A stretch of 64,000 nucleotides of DNA from Bisporella sp. PMI_857 (Eukaryota; Ascomycota; Leotiomycetes; Helotiales; Helotiaceae), in contig JAJSPD010000003.1 of the NCBI GenBank assembly GCA_021307315.1, forward strand, positions 1-64,000. The letters are read 5' to 3'. Position 1 is the first letter of the stretch. The number at the start of each line of letters is the position of its first letter. A model generated the notes under the pieces. The model searched no databases, had not been told where the DNA came from, and worked only from the letters and a program-made list of their open reading frames with translations. The translations under genes and the position numbers were made by a program. Shown one piece after another: positions 24,780 to 35,859 of the stretch.

Positions 24780-26294
24780 GGGGTTCGTGTAGGTACTGAA
24801 TATGGCTCGGATATATCGAAAATCAAAAACTATTACCAATATCAACAGCATTACGATTGATTAGGATGTTGTGGAACTCCTCCCATGAAGTATTGAATAG
24901 GTAAGCATATTCTGTCTACCATGAAACCATGAATGCTGAAGCCAGACTTAAACATCACGGACCTAATTCTTCAAAGGATCATACAATAACAAGCCTCCTA
25001 CTGAAGATGGATTGCCGAAAAGATGACACCTGGTTATATCATTCAAATACTTTCAGTCGAAACAAGAGGTGTGACGCTACTCATAGCCATCCGGTTTTCA
25101 CCGCATCGCCATCGGAAAGTTCAATTCGAAAACCCTTGACAGGAGGCACCCAAACCTCATGAATCATGCTGTACACAGACCAGGCCCCCAAAAAAGGTAC
25201 TGAGGTACAAAAATGCGACATGCAACAAAGTCTCCAGCTTCTTCACCGTTCGCGGATCTTCATGACTGAAACGTCAAAGTTCCACCCGTTGTCACGAGTC
25301 AATGTGTGGAGAACACGAGCCCAGCTCATAAGCAGGCTTCGGCTATGGGTATGGCATTTTGTTGTTGCCGGCCCTGGACGCGTTCAGTCAAGGACTGAAA
25401 CTACCTTGATATCCTGTCGGAAAAAGTCTTAAGATTAGAGTTTAGGTAGATCCGGGGTAGTTGAAAGCGGGAGGGAGTTGGGGGAATGGGAATGGCGGAG
25501 AGAAATCTGATGGGGGGCGTCAAGGTTTGAGGACTCAAAGTCAAGGGAGTTCTATTCGCCAAGCATGTTCAGGCATGTCAGGCACCAACAACTCCTTCCC
25601 AGTCGCTTTGGAGTTTTTGATTCTTTCTCTTCATTTGCCCCCTACATAAAGTTGGACTAGCATCTCTCAACCTGAATTATAATCACAGTCGGTAGATGTC
25701 AGCGGGAATGGCGGAGACTGGGGAAAACAACCCGCTTCTCCGCCAATTCTCCAGATTCCGCACACACGCGCGCCAAGCCGGCGAAGACCGCCTAGCACAG
25801 CGAGCATCGGCACCTCCCCCCTCTAAACAAATGACCTCGGGAATCTTCAACCGAGCCTGTCGTCCATAACCAAGCTCCCCTTCTCCAGCCGAATCTACCC
25901 TTTGCTGCCGCATGGTGGAACCAATGGATCGTTTGCATTACTCGTTAGAACAGGCTGGACAAGGCTGAAATGTTCTAAAGAGCAAGCATTCCTTGAGGGC
26001 AATTCCGATGATGCTGGTGGTGCCGTCTTTCCCCTCGGGAGCCCCTCTATTGGGACTGGGGTAAGTACCCTGCAATGACCTTAGTTACAGTATGCAAATA
26101 AACCCCGGCGGAGTAAATTTCTTTGTAGTTCCTGAATCGTTGATTAACTTCTTTTTTGGGGGCCTTTATTTACCTTTTGTGCGCTGCATTTCTCGTGGGA
26201 GCTTGTACCAAGTTTGTGGAATTTCTATCGTTTACTCTTGCAAGGTTGAGAGTTCCATATCAATATCTAGAGAGAGACAAAGTAATCAGAAAAG
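24780..26294. other. Intergenic, no gene recognised
   Basis: About 1.5 kb between two plus-strand genes with no supported coding region. Short frames, including a minus-strand frame at 25683-25913, have no family resemblance. The right end is the promoter of the Zn2Cys6 regulator. Confidence 0.45.
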
Positions 26295-28276
26295 ATGGCA
26301 GACATGGAGTTTGACCTCTCGCCTTTGACGGCTTTGGATGTGGAAACGCCAAAATTGGTGGAATATCCGAGCCCATCTGTGTTGGCCCAGGTTGTCCAAA
26401 GACCAATTAGCAAGAGAAGAGGAAAAAAGAGAAGTTCGAGGGCATGTATGACTTGCAGGGCGAGAAAGGTGAGGTGTAATATTGTCGCACATGGGGCGCC
26501 ATGCTCGAATTGTAGACATGATGAGATTGAGTGTGTTCTACCACTTAGTCGGAGACAGAGGTGCGTGAATTTCCGGTTCTGATGGGCTTGCTGAAGCTGA
26601 CAATTTCGTATAGATCAGCGAGGGAACGTGCAGAACAGTGTTCGCGCAATATGTCCATGACGGGCTCAGAAGCAGGAGATTTCCGAGAAAGCCCAGTTGA
26701 CTATGAACAATGCACCGCCCATCACCGTGACGAAGGCTTAATCTCAGGATACCAAGACCGCCTGTGGGAAAGGGCACAGTCGAAAGAGCCTCTTGGACCG
26801 CACGGGATGAATATCTCAGATCATATTCTAGCAGAAATAGTTCCAGCCTCAAGCATAGCGCCAAAAGCCGACACCCTTCCCATACCAGCTACTTCTTCAC
26901 GGACGAAGTCCTGGATTCAGATTCAAGCACCGCTTGCATCTGTGGCAAAGGAAGGCTCTACAGCTACCCTTCCACGAGTTTTCTTCTCATTCCCCCGACA
27001 CCTCGGACCAGTAGATCTCTCATACCTCCGCTCTCGCGACGCCCTTACAATCCCCACCGAATCTCTACAAGTTAAGCTCTTAAAAGCATATATAGAGTTT
27101 GTGCACCCCAACATACCACTCCTTGATCTCGAAGAATTCCTCTCCGCGGTTAAATATGGCCACGAGGCATTTGATGGACAACGAGGCCGGGGGGTCGAGA
27201 GAGAAAATGCCTTGAAGAAACAAATCCCTCTCCTCCTATTCCAAGCAGTCATGTTTGCCGGTGTATCCTTCGTCCCACTTCGTTCCCTGAAGGATGCCGG
27301 CTACGCAACTCGTGACGCAGCAAAACGAGTCTTCTTTAGCCGCGTACGTCTCTGCTACGACTTGGATACCTGCCTAGACCGGCAATCTATCATCCAGTCC
27401 CTCCTCCTCATGACACTTACCCCAGTCGCAACCTCGAATGAGAATAAAGATGCTTATCATTGGCTTGGCCTTGCCATCTCCCTTTCCTACTCCCTTGGCC
27501 TGAACCGCGGACCGTCATCAAGCAATCTCTCGATCCGGAAGATGCGATTAGAACGGCGGATATGGTGGATGACATTCATCCGCGACCGCACCCTTGCTCT
27601 CAACACAAACGGAACCATGTCACGCCCTGTTCGTATTCAAAGAGAAGACTGCGATGTCGACATGCTGTGCCTCGCTGATTTCGACTTGACCGATTCGGCG
27701 AATGATTTGGAAGAAGAGGGAGGCGTAGAAATGAAGGAAAGACAGAATGCGCTGGCGTGTATACAGAAAGCTAAGATATGCTGGTGTAGCAGCGACGTAA
27801 GCATCATGAGCTTCGGCGCGTGGTGTCCGCCAGTGAAGAGTGTTGTACAGTCACAAAAAATACATTTACCAGAATCAACTTTTACACCGCATGAACAGAT
27901 CTACACCTCAACCTCATATACCACTTCAACACCATTCCTTGAGTCCTACGAAGATACGGTCTCGATATACCGTATAGCACATACCAATTCTTCTCCCGCA
28001 ACTAGTCTACACGATGAACCTACGACGCCGCAACCGATCACAAACGAAGAACCTGATGCAGAACTCTATTTTGAGAAGCTTATAGAGGACGAGGAATTAG
28101 GAGGTGGATTCGGCGTTAATGGGGAGTATGATGATTATCTGGAGTTTCTAAAGCCGGTTGGTGGAGATTTTGAGAAGCAGGCACAGGCACTGGCACAGGC
28201 AAAGGATAGACAGGCGCCGAGGGAGACGTGGGCTTTTCAACTCGATTGTGAAAATGATCGGGTTATAGAGGTTTAG
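26295..28276 (+). CDS. Zn2Cys6 transcription factor, cutinase-regulator-like
   Basis: Two exons (26295-26560, 26614-28276) give 642 residues. The binuclear zinc cluster reads ACMTCRARKVRC then APCSNCRHDEIEC, which is C-x2-C-x6-C-x8-C-x2-C-x6-C at residues about 52-80, preceded by a basic stretch (KRRGKKRSSR). The middle-homology region follows (LLKAYIEFVHPNIPLLDLEE; LLLFQAVMFAGVSFVPL; WLGLAISLSYSLGLNRG; LERRIWWMTF; SRPVRIQREDCDVDML). This layout resembles the CTF1-beta/FarB group that controls cutinase and fatty-acid genes, but subfamily placement is by eye. The C-terminal 200 residues are acidic and low in complexity, a plausible activation region. It is nuclear. Its position between the acyl-CoA dehydrogenase and the SDR makes it a candidate local regulator. 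Confidence 0.9.
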
Positions 28277-29504
28277 CTTAGCCTAAAGACAAACAGAAAT
28301 GAAAATAATATAAGTTGTGTGGGTCTTGCAAGTTGGGAGATTCGAATGTGGATATAAGACAAAGTTGTATCATTTTTTCAATCGCTGAGCCCTTTGTTGA
28401 TCATTGCTATATTGAGGCTATTTATTATTTTTGATGTTTCTGCAAAGCGAACTGCGCAATTTATTTGAGAAGAAACACAAAATTGCTGAGCCTATGCTAT
28501 TCCCGTTACATTCACATAAAAATGTAATTTAATAAATCTACTTGTGGCTGGAATTTCCTGCCAGCTTATGTGATATCAGTGAGTTCATTTTAAACACTAG
28601 TATAATTATCACTCGAGTTCTTAAATAGGAGTCGTGACACGTTTCCAATCTCAAAAGCAAGGTGCAATTCGTAGAACTGCGCTTTCATGTGTTAGTTTTA
28701 AGTGGAACAGATTGTATGGGGATATCTTTGAGGTCCATGTATATTGATAAGGTCTTATATACTCTTCAGATACTTCAGATACCTCTGCACAAAATCAAAT
28801 ATCTAATCAACGACAGGAATATACATGATCAGATTATGGTTACTGTTTTGGTTGAGTATGAATAGAATGCGAAGTTAAATGTTACATGATATGAATGAAA
28901 CTCGGTGAATAACTGGATATCCACATGCTTGGCACTTCAGGCCTGGTATAATTTGAGCTCCAGGCTTATCCACCAATATATTCCTTACGATCTTGCCTAA
29001 CCAGGGTGTTGGCTGTCCCAAGTACAACAGATCTTCGTTTATTCATTATATTTTATACGCTATCTTGTCATGAACCCCATACGAGCTCTCCACTATTGAC
29101 TCGTGTCCCGATGTGGAGAACCCATCTAGTGGCTTGGCTCCGTACTTACTACAATCCCCTGATGCGGATAACCACTACCGCTCAAGACCGACAAACCTCA
29201 CCCTCGTCAACTTAGTATCCCAGAAAGTGTAAACGGGTATGGGCCGTCGAATTTGATGAAGATTTCGTGATACAGGTTTGTATACTACCGCGGTCACCCA
29301 CGCTCGTGAAAAGAAAGCCGACCTTCCCCCCACAAGTCGTGAGCTCCAGTGCGCCACATTGAATGATAGCTTCATATGCGGGGTAACAGGAATACCTAAG
29401 GTACAGTTCAGGAGAGCTGTGAAGCTTGTCACTTGAGAAGCAAATTTCCTTTAAAAGATTTTCTCTCCAAAAGATTTGTTCAAGATATCTGGGAAGCAGA
29501 GGAT
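28277..29504. other. Intergenic, AT-rich, no gene recognised
   Basis: The stretch from about 28300 to 28900 is AT-rich, followed by ordinary non-coding sequence up to the SDR gene. No coding region is supported. Confidence 0.45.
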
Positions 29505-30484
29505 ATGGCAGTGACACTGCTGAAAGGGACTGCATTCCTGACAGGTGCCGGCTCGGGTATGTTTCCGCATAAACAAAGCTTCAAAATTTTATAAGGTCTG
29601 ACTTTCAGGAAGGAATTGGCCGGGCAACAGCGATCGCGTTTGCTCGTTCTGGAATCCAGCATCTGGCACTGACAGATATCAATGAGCCATCTCTAAAGAC
29701 GGTGCAAGAGATAATCAAGAAGGAGTATCCTGATGTGGAAGTTGAGACGATACAGCTTAATGTTCGGGAAACCGATGCAGTAGAGAGCTCAGTTTTGGCT
29801 GCCGTGAAGAAATTTGGACGAATTGACGTGGCTGTCAATGTTGCTGGAAGTGAGTTATTCTCCATGAGGAATATGTTCCGAGCAAAGGATGCCGCTGTAA
29901 GAAATAACTGCTGATACAGAAAAATAGTTGGCGGATCAGGCAAACAGACGCATGAGAACACAGAAGAGGATTGGCAGCGCGTTCTAGATGTAAATCTGAA
30001 TGGCGTTTGGAGAAGCCAGAAGGCCCAATTAAAAGCGATGTTAAAGCAAGAGTAAATGGCCCTTCAGAAAACCTAGAAAGCAAACTAATGGAGCTCTTCC
30101 AGAGATCTTGGACCTCGGTACGGGCGAGGAAACATAATCAACATCGCCTCCATGTATGGGATCATTTCGCCCCCAACGAACATCCCGGCGACTCAATACG
30201 CAGCATCAAAACACGGCGTGGTTGGCCTCACAAAAGGCGATGCGGTTAGCTATGCTGCTCACGGGATTCGGATCAACGCCATCTGTCCGGGATACATTGC
30301 GACTCCTCTGCTTGGAAATAATCCCATGAGTGGAGAGATGACCGTTGAGGTTAAGAAGACGCCAATGGGAAGGCTGGGTACGGTGGAGGAGGCTGCGGAC
30401 GCGATCGTGTTTTTGGCGAGCCCGATGGCCAGTTTCATAACTGGTGCTTCGCTGGTGGTTGATGGTGGCCATACCGTTTCTTAG
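29505..30484 (+). CDS. Short-chain dehydrogenase/reductase (classical SDR)
   Basis: Four exons (29505-29556, 29613-29849, 29928-30051, 30103-30484) give 264 residues, the normal length for a classical SDR. The cofactor motif TGxxxGxG is assembled across the first splice (TGAGSGIGRATA). Other family marks are the NVAG region, DVNLNGVWRSQKA, INIASMYG with the catalytic Ser, YAASKHG with the catalytic Tyr and Lys, and the PG motif in NAICPGYIATPL. The C-terminal FITGASLVVDGGHTVS is typical. It would interconvert an alcohol and a ketone with NAD(P)H, probably in the cytosol. In this neighbourhood it could supply the ketone for the adjacent flavin monooxygenase, with which it is arranged convergently (inference). 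Confidence 0.9.
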
Positions 30485-30812
30485 ACGGTGGGCAGGAATT
30501 GATAGTTGATATCTGTCGCATGAAGTAATAATGAACATAAAAATCAGTGCCAGGACGCCACAGAGGCAAGAAGAGCTGGTGTTCTAGGCTTTTAATACCT
30601 GGCTATCTTTTGTGTTATGAGCTTGCGGTAGCTATGTTCCATGCAGAATCCGGACATACGCAACGAACTAGATGAGATTATAATCTGATACAAGCGCAGG
30701 AGAAATTTTTTGAGTGAAATTACTGGTTATGCTTTGAAAACTGCTAACGCCTGCTCCAACCTAAATGCAAGTGGAACTAACGGAATTATATACAATATCC
30801 CCATCGTCAAGC
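30485..30812. other. Convergent intergenic region
   Basis: A 328-bp gap between the convergent SDR and flavin monooxygenase genes, expected to hold both terminators. No other feature is seen. Confidence 0.4.
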
Positions 30813-32708
30813 CTACAAGTTCGCTCTCGGTGCCGGCTTCTCCTCACTAGTCGGCTCATTCCCCAAAATATTATTCGTGATCCCCGCCATATTCTGCGTC
30901 CCGCTCTTATTCAACAACCTCAATTTGCCAGCCCTGGAAGCCGGCCCGTCATCGTCCGACTCCCGGATATAGTATCCCCAGTCCGCCGTGGGATCCAGCT
31001 CCGTCTGCGAGTACCCGTTGCCCAAATACGCGTACCGGTTGCCGTTGTACCTGACATCCCAATCCTCGACCCGCAGTTCCAACAGCGCTTCGATGTAGTG
31101 TAGCGTGGAGCCCGGCCAGAGCGCGGTGATCTTACCTTCCGGACCAGCGGCTTTGTACCACGACCGACAGGGATCCGCCCACACGGAGCGCTTCATGAAC
31201 TCATCCTTATGCGCGATGAAGTCCGAGACGGCTTCTTGCGTTGGCGCGAAGGTCTTGATGTTGTAAGTCTGGTACCGGTCGATCCACTTCAGCATGTAAT
31301 CGGCCTGGGCCTCGATGGCCGACAACACCGGGCCGTTTCCAATCGGCGAGTTAGGGCCCAGGAAGATGAGGTAGTTAGGGAACTCGGCGGCTCCCATTCC
31401 CCAGTAGGATTCCGGCTGCTTGCCCCAGATGTCTTGCAGATTGCCGCCGGACGGCCCGACGAGCGGGAAGCGTGGCTTGAAGGTAGTGTCGAAACCCGTG
31501 GCGCAGATGAGGATGTCGATGGGGTATTCCTTACCGTCGTCGCACAAACACCCCTTTTCGGTGATCTCGTTGATCTCACCGTACACGACCTGAACGTTGT
31601 GCTTGGTCAACGTCTCAAGGTAATTCACGCCCGGGGTCATGCGCCGGCAGCCGACGGACCACTCTGGAATGAGTTTCTCCTCGAGATACTTGTTGTTGAG
31701 TTTGGACTTCATTTGCTCTAGCATGTACGCATGCGTGTCGTTGCTGGGTTTTGAGTTCTTGAGGAAGATGCCGAACTGGCCGTTCAAACCGCGCTCGATC
31801 CCTCTGCGGTAGTCGAGAAGCGCTCCGGGGGTATTGTAGAATTCGTTCTTTTCTTCCCTGCTGTAGATGTGCTGTTCTAGGCCTTGCACGGGAGATACCC
31901 ATGTTGGCTCACGGATGAATGTTGTGACTTTGCCGGCAATTGGCTGGATTTGTGGGAGAACTTGTACTCCGGATGCACTATCAACTGTCAGAAATTGTTA
32001 TTCTAGAGGAGTTGGTGAAAAACCTACCCATTACCAATCAGACCAATGTGCTTACCTTCCAATTCAACCGTATCATCCCAGTTAGCTGTGTGAAGAAGCG
32101 TTCCTTCATACTTTTCAATACCTGGAATGGCTGGCCACCTCCAATTATTTAGAATACCCGAGGCATTAATTAAAATATCGCAGTGCTTCTTGAATTCCCT
32201 GTTTCCCTTAATGTCTTTGACCTGAACATTGTAACCTCCAGCTGCAGCGCTCCAGAATGCTCCAGTCACCTGATGCTCTGTCTTTATGTACTTCCCAAGA
32301 CCATACTTCCGAGAAAAGTCGTCAAAATAAGCGTAGATCTCTCTACTGCTAGAGTAGACTCCGGTCCAGTCCAGCTTGGGCTCAAAACTCCATGTGTAGT
32401 TGTGGGATGGAACGTCGCATGCACAACTACAAGTCCATTAGAGTTATTTTTGGTAGGAACGAGTGCAGCCAGCCATACCCCGGGTATCTATTCTCAAACC
32501 ATGTACCTGAAATTGCAGGATTCTTCTCATACACTGTCAAAGTGTAATTCTTGAAATGCCTTTGTAGTTTGTATGCCAGCAGTAACCCGGAAGCACCAGC
32601 ACCCACACATATAATCTCGACATGTCTTTCGGCATGAATTGGTCCCCCTAGTCGTTTCCTCGCTTGCTCATCAGGTCTGGTATCTACTGGAATAACGAAG
32701 TCTGCCAT
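30813..32708 (-). CDS. Baeyer-Villiger-type flavin monooxygenase
   Basis: Three exons (32479-32708, 32028-32426, 30813-31977) give 597 residues. The N-terminal FAD motif is GAGASG (36-41). The Baeyer-Villiger fingerprint, normally FxGxxxHxxxW, appears as YEGTLLHTANWD at 183-194. A second nucleotide motif, GNGASG at 208-213, binds NADPH and is built across a splice. ICATGFDTTFKPRF is the usual C-terminal ATGF element. Such enzymes insert oxygen next to a ketone to form an ester or lactone, using NADPH and O2, in the cytosol. The C-terminal 40 residues are charged and not part of the core. Start ATG 32708 lies 25-30 residues before the first Rossmann strand, as in relatives. A neighbouring SDR, PRISE reductase and esterase fit a ketone-to-lactone-to-acid route (inference). 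Confidence 0.92.
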
Positions 32709-33821
32709 TCTGATGATATGAAATACTTCAGGACAACGAGAAAAGTGCCTCAGAAATTGAAAAACAGAAAAGCGAGGGAGATAACGCTCATACTTGAACA
32801 AACAAAATATTAATTATCAAGTATTTGGCCCCCCACCAACTGTCCCGTGTTGTCAGGTTGAAGGCGAGGTGAACTAGGTTATGAAGGGAAGTGTGGGTCT
32901 AAGTCTAGGGTATGAAGCATTATTGACTCGTTAGCCAGATTTCAAGTCTCAAATTTGAGTCGTCGCCTCGTAGTAGGCTGGGGAAGCTCGGGTTTGGTTA
33001 TCGGGAGAATCCACTGAGAATCCGCTTGTGGCATAATATTAAAAGAAGAGCATAACACAATGATTAGGCCTATTTGTCTTGACTCTGAAGTACATAAGGT
33101 GATGTTCCAGCACCTGTCAAAAAATGGATTTGCTTAGCCATTTGCTTAGCCAGCTTTCAAATCTCTCCTGGATCAGAGGGGGAAAGTTTTGCATCATTCC
33201 GAGAATGGCAACATTGGTACTCAAGCTAAGGTTGCAGATGGACCACTTGGCCGGCGCAGCTCTGCGGGGGAAGATCTGGAGTATCTCCAGCGGAACAGAC
33301 TGTCGGGAAAAGATAACCATGGCTTTGTAGATTCTAACCTGATCCATAAGGACGGATCATCTTGGCAGACAAAGGTTGGAAGGCTTCGCTTAATATGTAA
33401 CTGGTCATTGAACGCGGGGTAGCTAGGAGGGTTGTTGACTCGAGAATCTCGGCCGCGAGGTTAAATATGAATCATGATTAATTTTGTTGATTTTGAGGCA
33501 TGATCATCAAAGCAAATCCAATATTCGAATTTCATGGCAGCGGGCCAAGAAGCATAATATTCTAGGCGGAAATGGTTCTCCAGCATACGGCGCACTCATT
33601 GGCTTCGCAATGCCAAGATTAGTCCCTCAATACCTTCAAGCCATACCACATATGAGTCTTCGTAAAACTTAGCATCCACCATCGAAAAGTTGGGGAAGAG
33701 TAATCACCCCGCAATTCAGCCTCGAGGACGAGGCTAAGAGGACCTTGTATAAACACTTCTTCATACAGACTTGTACTTGCATGCACATTTGCTATATTTG
33801 ATGTACTGTTAGCGCGTGAAG
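32709..33821. promoter_or_regulatory. Divergent intergenic region, monooxygenase / PRISE reductase
   Basis: About 1.1 kb between two divergently transcribed genes, so both promoters lie here. I see no coding region, and no binding motif that stands out beyond scattered CGG triplets. Confidence 0.35.
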
Positions 33822-35147
33822 ATGTCTGGAAATCACGCTTTGGTTTTTGGTGAGACTTGGTTTCATCATCAATGAGACATGCGCTAATATTGACCAGGTG
33901 CCAGTGGTATTAACGGATGGGCGATTACAAATGCGATCCTGGAGGGCTATCCGGACGAGAAGACATTCTCAAAGGTCACGGCGCTCACCAATCGGCCACT
34001 GAGTCGAGGGACAGCGCAATGGCCAGCTTCCGAGAAACTTCAAATTGTGAGTGGATTGGATCTACTCACAAGTAAAGGGCAAGAAGGACTTGAGGCCGAA
34101 ATGAAAGAATCGATCAGAGGGATTGAGACAGTCACTCATGTTTATTTCTTTGGTGAGTATACTCAACCATCCAAGCAGAGCAAGCATTGATAAATCTAGC
34201 GTATATCATGAACCCCGACCCTGAGAAGGAGATTTCAATCAATGTAAATCTCCTTGATCGTGCTGTAAAAGCAGTTGACCATCTTGCACCGAACCTCAAA
34301 TTCGTAATTTTGCCAACTGGGACTAAGGTCAGTTCTTTGTAGAAACTCCCGCGAATATTAAGCATTTATTGAATCAAAACAGGCATATGGAGTCCATTTA
34401 CTTGATAAATTCCCCTTTACTCCACCATTAGCAGAGTCCTTGGATCGTATTCCTGAACCATATGCGTCGCAAATGTTCTATTACAATCAAATCGACTACC
34501 TTGCATCCGCCAGTAAAGGAAAGAATTGGAAATACGCCGAGGTGATTCCAGACATGGTCGTCGGATTCGTGCCCAATAACAACATTTACTGTCTCGCTCA
34601 AACACTCGCTACGTATCTCTCCCTTTATGCTGCAGTGGAAGGAAAAGGCGCTGAATGTGCCTTCCCCGGCAATGAGAAGAGCTGGGTCATTAAGAGCAAT
34701 GACTCCTCACAAGATCTCGTCGCCAAATTCGCAATCTATGCATCCCTGCATCCAGAGATCACGCACGGTGAACGATATAATGTAGCAGACAATGCTGTTC
34801 CGAACTCGTGGAGCAATAAATGGCCCATCATATGCGAGTATTTCGGGCTCAAAGGCACACCTCCGCCAGCTGGAAGCTCCGGACCACAGCCTGGCAAGTA
34901 CATCGAGGATCATATTTCCGAATGGAAGAGATTGGAGGTTGAGATGGGCCTGCAGACGGGCAGGGTCGGGAATGAGCGAAGTTTTGGCGGCTTCCAGTAT
35001 TTTATCATGACTATGTTTGATTTTGATCGTGATTTGGATATGAGCAAGGCTCATAAAGCGTGGGGAAGCAGTAAAGAAGAGACGGATGTGAGGGGTGCGT
35101 GGTGGAAGGCTTTTGATCGTTTCCGGAGAGCGAAGATTATACCATAG
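33822..35147 (+). CDS. PRISE-type SDR (5-beta-reductase/iridoid synthase-like)
   Basis: Four exons (33822-33849, 33898-34152, 34200-34327, 34383-35147) give 391 residues, the normal length for the atypical SDR family of plant progesterone 5-beta-reductases and iridoid synthases. The first splice completes the cofactor motif VFGASGINGWAI. THVYFFAY, LPTGTKAYGVHL and FYYNQIDYL follow; the last carries the family's catalytic Tyr in a YxxxD-like context. VIPDMVVGFVPNN and the C-terminal Trp-rich helix (GAWWKAFDRFRR) also match. Plant members reduce activated C=C bonds of enones and enals, including 8-oxogeranial. Fungal homologues occur in secondary-metabolite and catabolic clusters with mostly unknown substrates. 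It lies divergent from the Baeyer-Villiger gene and next to the beta-glucosidase. Enone reduction is a family-based guess. Confidence 0.88.
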
Positions 35148-35859
35148 AGCCCGTGAGTTGTAGGGGTTGCATACAGTAAGCCGTTTTAAATATACCACTG
35201 AGTAATTCAATATTAGCTATCAACCTTGAACTCGTCTACTTGAAATAGCAGCATGATTGCTAGAATTCTGAGAGAACTCAAGGAAGGGCTACTACGTAAA
35301 ATATCTTCCTATTACCGAAATCAAGCCATCTGAAAGTCTTTTAATTAGCTAACACAATATTCAGTGATGCGGTTGACTTTGTCAACTACTGTTTAAACCT
35401 AGAGGGTATCTTAACCCTCTTTTGTAATGGTTTAAATATGTAAGTTAAGTCTAAATGTGCTTGTTTTAATTTAGAATAAATTTGCATTATTTAAAACAAT
35501 TTATTAGTATATGTAGTGAAGGAAGTGACCTTAGTTCTGGAATCCTTCTTATCTTTCAAGCTACTCTTGGCAATGTGTTTTAAGAAATTTATCAAATGAT
35601 AGTAAGTCCTTGCTGGCATTTCATTTAACGCCGGGATTTTGCCATTACATTGTATTGCTCTTCTTGTGAACCATATCCGTCTTAATACATTGAAAAAAGT
35701 CGATTTTAGAAGTTTCGTCGCACTGCTTAGTATCCTACTTTGGACGGAAGTGAAAGGCAGAGCTGGCATCTTTCTCTCATACATGAAACCACTTCTATAT
35801 TAGAATTTTATGTTTTCAACGACTTTACTATTAAGAAAGATATCAACAGAATATGGAGC
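35148..35859. other. AT-rich convergent intergenic region
   Basis: A 712-bp AT-rich stretch between the convergent PRISE and GH3 genes, with runs of TTTAAA-type sequence around 35380-35520. No gene is supported. Confidence 0.45.

Noticed and set aside
24228..24851. 207-codon open frame on the minus strand opposite the acyl-CoA dehydrogenase
   Set aside because: Antisense shadow of a GC-rich conserved exon; the composition is explained by the real gene.
31209..31721. Long open frame on the plus strand opposite the flavin monooxygenase
   Set aside because: It is the antisense of a well-supported coding exon and has no domain of its own.
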